DNA of 64,000 bases. It comes from Aselliscus stoliczkanus (taxonomy: Eukaryota; Chordata; Mammalia; Chiroptera; Hipposideridae). Shown here piece by piece: positions 59,274 through 64,000 of the stretch (the stretch's first letter is position 1; the number at the start of each line of letters is the position of its first letter). The notes under the pieces were generated by a model, which ran no database searches, was not told where the DNA came from, and was given only the letters and a program-made list of their open reading frames with translations. The stretch covers positions 95,037,187 through 95,101,186 of the forward strand of contig CM066732.1 of NCBI GenBank assembly GCA_033961575.1. Direction: 5' to 3'. Position numbers and translations under genes: made by a program.

Positions 59274-60169
59274 CATGTTTAATATTTTGAGGAACTGTCA
59301 AACTGTTTTCCAAAGTGGCTGCACCATTTTATATTCCCACAATGTCATAATTAGGGTTCCAATTTCTGCAAATCCTTACCAAAACTTCTTGTTATCAGGT
59401 TTTGTTTTTTTTTGGTTATTGCCATTGTGAAGTGGTATCTCATTATGGTTTTGATTTGTATTTCCCTAATGAACAGTTATGTTGAGCATCTTTTCATGGG
59501 CTTATCAGCCATTTGTGTATCTTATTTGAAGAAATGCCTTTTCAAATTCTTTGTCTGTTTTTCAATTGGATTATTTGACTTTTTAGTTGAATTGTAAGAG
59601 TTTATATATTCTGGATACAAGTCCCTTATCAGTCAATATATGATTTGCAAATATTTTCTCCCATTCTGTGAGTTTTCTTTTCACTTTCTTGATGATATCT
59701 TTTGAAGCCCAAGTTCTTTTTTTTCAATGAAGTGTAATTTATATCTTTTTTTTTCTTTTGTTCCTTGTGCTTTCAGTGTTATATCTAAGAAAGCTTTGTC
59801 TAACCGAAAGTCATGAAGATTTACTCCTATGTTTTCTCCCAAGAGTTAATATAGTTTTAGCTTTTAGGTATCTGTGATCCATTCTTAGCTAATGTTTTTT
59901 TGTGTATGGTATAGATAAGGAGTCCAGCTTCATTTTTCTGCATGTGGATATCCATTTATCCTAGCATCATTTGTTGAAAAACTTCTCCCCATTGAATAGT
60001 CTTGGTACCCTATTGAAAATCAATTGACCATTATGTATGGGTTTATTCCTGGACTCTTAATTCTATTCCATTGACATATATGTCTATTCTTAGTACCACA
60101 CAGTCTTGATTACTGTAGATTTATGGTGGTACCTTTTGAAATCTAAAAGTATCCTCCAACTTTGTTCTT

Positions 60170-60346
60170 TTTTTTCTTTTTTTAATTGGGGAACAGTGTT
60201 TTTCCAGGACCCATCAACTCCAAGTAGAGTAGTTGTTTCAGTCTAGTCGTGGAGGGTGCAACTCGGTAGCCCATGTAGGGATTGAACCGGCAACCGTGGT
60301 GTTATGAGCACTGTGCTCTAATCAACTGAGCTAACCGGCCGCCCCT
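60170..60346 (-). mobile_element. VES/Rhin-like tRNA SINE, type E
   Basis: AATTGGGGAACAGTG, CAGGACCCATCAACTCC, GTCTAGTCGTGGAGGG, and the head with GGGATTGAACCGGCAACC and GAGCTAACCGGCCGCCCC. The antisense layout resembles bat tRNA SINEs. Confidence 0.83.
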
Positions 60347-60644
60347 GTTCTTTTTAAGGATTGTTTTGACTATTTTCGTCCTCCTGAAACTCCATATGAG
60401 TTTTAGGATCAGCTTGTCAATTTCTGCAAAATAGCCAGCTGGGGTTTTGATACAGATTGTGTTGAATTTGTAGATCAATTTAATGAATATTACCATATTA
60501 ATAATATCAATTCTTCTGATCTGTGAACATGGGATGTCTTTCCATTTATTTATTATCTTCTTTCATTTTTTCAACAGTGTTTTATAGTTTTCAGAATACA
60601 AGTTTTACAATCTTTTTAAAAATCAGTAGAATTTATTTTTTATT

Positions 60645-60752
60645 ATTTTTTTTTTTTTGAGGGCAGTGTCACTGACCCTCATATATGGGACCCGAACCGG
60701 GGCCGCTGGCTTCCCAAACCAGCACTTAACCACTGTGCCACTCGGCCGGCCC
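60645..60752 (-). mobile_element. Short tRNA SINE, type A
   Basis: Antisense copy. The flanks TAGAATTTATTTTT and TAGAATTCATTTTT form a duplication. Confidence 0.92.
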
Positions 60753-61464
60753 TAGAATTCATTTTTTAGAGCAATTTTAGGTTTATAGAAAAATTGTGCA
60801 GAAAGTACAGAGAGTTCCCATATACTCCCTCTCTCTCCCCCTGCATTCAGTAGTCCCTATTATTAACATCTTGCATTATTAGCATAGTACATTAGTTATA
60901 AATTGATAATCCAATATCGATGCATTATTATTAGCTAAAGTTCATAGTTTACATTAGGGCACACTAATGTGTTTTACCATTCTATCGGTTTTGACAATAA
61001 TGTCATGTATCCATTATTACAGTATAATACGGAACAGTTTCACTGACATAAAAATTCCCTCTACCTCATTCATTCAGCCCTCTCCTGAATTCCTGACAAC
61101 CACTGATCTTTGTATTGTCTTTATAGTTTTGCCTTTTACAGAAAGCCTAATAGTTGGAATCATATAATGTGTAGCCTTTTCAGACTGACCTCTTTCACTT
61201 AGCAATATCCATTTAGGTAGGGTTCTCTATGTCTTTTTGTGGCTTAATAACTCATTTCTGTTTAGTGTTGAATGATATTCTGCTGTATGGATGTTTACCC
61301 ATTCATCTATTGGGGGACATCTTGATTGCTTCCAAGTTTTGGCAATTATGTGTGAGGTCTCCATAAACATTTGAGTACTGGTTTTTGTGTGGATATGTTT
61401 TCAATTCATTTTGTTTGATTACATTGTAAGACTAAGTTTAGCTTTGTAAAAAAGTGCCAAACTC

Positions 61465-61610
61465 ACGGGCCGGCCGAGTGGTTCAGTTTGTTAAGAGCTC
61501 GCTCAAGAGTGCGAGCTGAGCTCTGAACAACGGTGATTCGATGCCAGCCCGAGCTGAGTTGCCATTGAGCTGCCAACAGGTGGCAAGATGGCTCAGCCAA
61601 AAAAAAAAAA
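61465..61610 (+). mobile_element. tRNA SINE, type C
   Basis: Sense copy CGGGCCGGCCGAGTGGTTC to GATGGCTCAGCC plus A-tract. The duplication AAAAAGTGCCAAACTC is at 61449-61464 and 61611-61626. Confidence 0.95.
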
Positions 61611-61769
61611 AAAAAGTGCCAAACTCTCTTCCAAAGTGACTGTACCATTTTTCATTTCTACTAGCAATGAATGAGAGTTCCTTTTGTTCCACATCCCTGG
61701 AATCATTTGGTGTTGTCGATATTTTAGATTTTAGTCTTTCTAATAGACGTGTGGTGGTATCTCATTTTA

Positions 61770-62244
61770 TTTTATTAAATTTTATTTATTTTATTTTTTT
61801 AAAGATTTTATTGGGGAATTGGGGGAGGGGAACAGCACTGGAGAATTGGGGAAGGGAAACAGACAAGTTGCTGCCCTTTTGTTCTTTAGTTGTGGAGGAC
61901 GTTGCTTCACTGGCCCATGTTGGTATCATCATTGCATTCTTTTCGTGTGAGGCAGATCAGTCACCGGCCTCTGGACAGCCACTCACAGTGCTCTTGGCAG
62001 CTCACACCAGCTGCCAGCCACTCTCGCTGGCTGCCGGCCACTCACTGTAGCCTATGGCAGCCCACTGCAGCAGGGCCTGCAGCTATGCCATCCCAGGGAC
62101 TCACAGCAGCCCAGTTCCAAGTGGAGCTGTTGTTCACCATCTTAGCTGTGAAGGGCAGTGTCACTGGTCCTCATATGTGGGATCTGAACCGGGGCCACTG
62201 GCAACCCAAGCCAGCTCTTAACCAATGCATCACTCGGCCGGCCC
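61770..62244 (-). mobile_element. Long tRNA-derived SINE, type B
   Basis: Antisense copy with an extra TTGTTCACCATCTTAGC variant in the body. The perfect 18-bp duplication TGGTGGTATCTCATTTTA is at 61752-61769 and 62245-62262. Confidence 0.95.
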
Positions 62245-62523
62245 TGGTGGTATCTCATTTTAATTTGTAGTTCCTTAATGACATGATGTTGAGCATGTTT
62301 TCATATGTGTATTTGCCATCTATTTATCTTCAGTAAGGTGTATGTCAATTCACATTACTTATAAAATATTTGGAAGTTTTCTTTTTGATGCTGTTACAAA
62401 TAGAATTGTTTCCATAATTTTATTTGCATATTGTTCACTGCAGGTATATAAAATCCAATTGATTTTTGTATATTGATCTTGTATCCTACTTCTTTGATGA
62501 CTCATTTGGTAGTTCTAATAGTT

Positions 62524-62927
62524 GGTATTCTTTTTTAAGATTTTATGGGGAATTGGGGAAGGGGAACAGCACTGGGGAATTGAGAAAGGGGTACAACCAA
62601 GTTGTTGTCCTTCAATCTTAGTTGTGGAGGGCACAGCTAGCTCAGCTCCAAGTCCAGTTGCCATCCTACCACCCTTCAGCAGCTAGCAGCCGCCCACCTC
62701 AAGGTGCCATGTTCAATCTTAGCTGTGGGTGGGTATAGCCAACCATCCCATGTGTGGGTCCAGCCAGCAACCTTATTGTTAGGAGCACGTGCTCTCACCA
62801 GCTGAGCCATCCTGCCACCTGTTGGCAGCTCAGCTCAAGCACAGATCACTGGCCCATGTGGGAATCGAACTGGCAACCCTGTTGCTCAGAGCTCGTGCTC
62901 AGCCAAATGAGCCACTCAGCTGGCCCC
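62524..62927 (-). mobile_element. Composite tRNA SINE, type D
   Basis: Third type-D copy. The duplication AGTTCTAATAGTT is at 62511-62523 and 62928-62940. Confidence 0.94.
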
Positions 62928-63348
62928 AGTTCTAATAGTTTTTAAGTGGATTCTTAGGATTTTCTATCTATAAGAACATCTCATCCTGTTCCTCATCAAA
63001 CTTTTGTTAGTTTTAGTAAGCATTTGATTCTTAACTGACTCAATTATTACTATGATGACTGCAAAATAGTGATTTTCTAACTCTATTCTGTATATAGTAT
63101 TTAACGTTTGGTATTCTACTGGAAAAAGAGCTTTCCTCTCTTCCCCATTTATTTGCTTATTTATTTTTTTAAATTTCACTGTAGATTCAAGAGTTATTTT
63201 ATTTACTCGTTTACCATTTTTCCTATCATTGTTTTGGGCCCATATTCCCCCTGATTTGGCCAGTGCAAGTCCTGTCAAGTTGTTTTCTTTGTACTTTTGA
63301 CATGTTCCCACCATTTTGTGAGCATTTCTTTTTGGTTCAAGAATATTT

Positions 63349-63797
63349 TCCAGCGGGTCAGCCAAGTGGCACGTTGATCAAGAGCTGGCTTGAGATGCCA
63401 GCTCTGAGTAGCAGGACCCAGGTTCGGATCCCACATGAGGTCCAGTGATGCTGCGCTCTCTACAGCTAAGATGTTGAACAAATAGCTCAATCGGGAGCTG
63501 GGCTGTCGTGAGTCGCTGGCGACGATGTAGGTTGCAGTGGGGTAGCAGTGGGCTGCCATAAGCTACTCTGAGTGGCCGGCAGCCAGCCTGAGCTGCCATG
63601 AGCGGCCATCCAATGGCCAGCGAGCGACTGTATCACCCCGGAAGAGTGCAATGATGATACCAACATGGGCCAGTGAAGCAACGTCCTCCACAACTAGACT
63701 GAAGAACAAAAGGACAACAATTTGTCTGTTCCCCTTCCTCGATTCCCCAACACTGTTTCCCTCCCCTAATTCCCTAATAAAATCTTTAAAAAAAAAA
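63349..63797 (+). mobile_element. Long tRNA-derived SINE, type B, diverged
   Basis: Sense copy with head CAGCCAAGTGGCACG and tail CCTAATAAAATCTTT plus A-tract. The flanks AAGAATATT (about 63339) and AAGAATATT (about 63797) are the duplication. It is more diverged than the other type-B copies. Confidence 0.9.
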
Positions 63798-63799
63798 GA

Positions 63800-64000
63800 A
63801 TATTGTCCAGACTCCTTTACTTTCCTTGCCCCAGAAATCAGCGATTTCTCCCAAGCAGTCCTAGGTTTCTAAGGTACAGAGTTGTATTTAGAAACCAAGG
63901 TCAGGGTGCTAGGTGTATCCATTACTACTGAGGTCATTGCTTTTAGGCTGTCTCAGTGGACAGAACTAGGAAACACACATAGTCATATATATCTGTGTGT
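63800..64000. other. BUB1B intron 8 sequence at the right edge
   Basis: No feature recognised in the last 200 bp. Confidence 0.6.

Larger units (their letters stand above)
58990..60640 (-). mobile_element. LINE-1 remnant, antisense
   Basis: Complement of L1 3' end and ORF2: GAACTGTCAAACTGTTTTCC, GTGAAGTGGTATCTCATTAT, TTGTTGAAAAACTTCTCCC, CAGTCTTGATTACTGTAG. Two SINEs interrupt it. The frames are broken. Confidence 0.9.
60753..63000 (-). mobile_element. Second LINE-1 remnant, antisense, with SINE insertions
   Basis: A new L1 3' end begins at 60770 (GCAATTTTAGGTTTATAG). The order then runs through CATTCATCTATTGGGGGACA and GGTATCTCATTTT to TATAAAATCCAATTGATTT and TTAGGATTTTCTATC. Three SINEs interrupt it. 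Confidence 0.85.
57643..64000 (+). other. BUB1B: BUB1B intron 8 (partial)
   Basis: At least 6.4 kb and runs past the window. It is packed with antisense L1 (58990-63000), an L2 piece and eight SINEs. I found no sequence matching the expected next exon, whose peptide would begin with TPCK in human. Confidence 0.85.

Overview
This is a mammalian nuclear genomic window. The evidence is two spliced vertebrate cell-death and cell-cycle genes with GT-AG introns, CpG-rich promoters, LINE-1/LINE-2/MIR/MER relics and a dense set of tRNA-derived SINEs. Several SINEs (34188-34420, 24451-24619, 60170-60346) resemble the bat VES/Rhin-type tRNA SINEs as I remember them. With the other SINE types, this points to a bat, perhaps a rhinolophoid yinpterochiropteran. 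That placement is an inference from memory of repeat consensus sequences, not from a search.

Layout: (1) 1-5200 holds the 5' part of BMF on the minus strand. Two coding exons (1935-2226 and 330-490) encode residues 1-151 of an expected 184, including the dynein-light-chain-binding motif and the BH3 helix. The last coding exon lies beyond the left edge. A CpG-rich promoter sits at about 4780-5180. (2) 5200-33000 is the intergenic interval. I see no convincing gene there, only unique sequence, two TC/GA microsatellites, an antisense LINE-1 at 13.2-16.2 kb, a Tigger-like MITE, L2, MIR, MER20 and MER5A relics, an old LTR-like piece and a few SINEs. (3) 33000-64000 holds the 5' half of BUB1B (BubR1) on the plus strand. 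It has a promoter with two ZNF143-type sites, an inverted CCAAT box and a MYB/CHR-like pair, then eight coding exons (33342-57642) encoding residues 1-353 plus two bases of codon 354. The remaining exons lie past the right edge.

The head-to-head order BMF(-)/BUB1B(+) is the order I know from human chromosome 15q15. The two genes do not form an operon. BMF is a BH3-only pro-apoptotic sensor and BUB1B is a mitotic checkpoint component. All splice phases I could check are compatible, and the coding exons show no frameshift or stop.

The BUB1B introns are packed with 36 SINE copies of at least five structural types. Many have intact target-site duplications, which allow insertion order to be read. 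One intron also carries a decayed RPL4 processed pseudogene inserted into LINE-1 sequence. I found no CRISPR, operon, bacterial element or evidently new gene system. The most interesting material is the SINE biology (a conserved 3' hairpin, repeated use of the same target sites, antisense bias and exonization potential) and the BUB1B promoter architecture.
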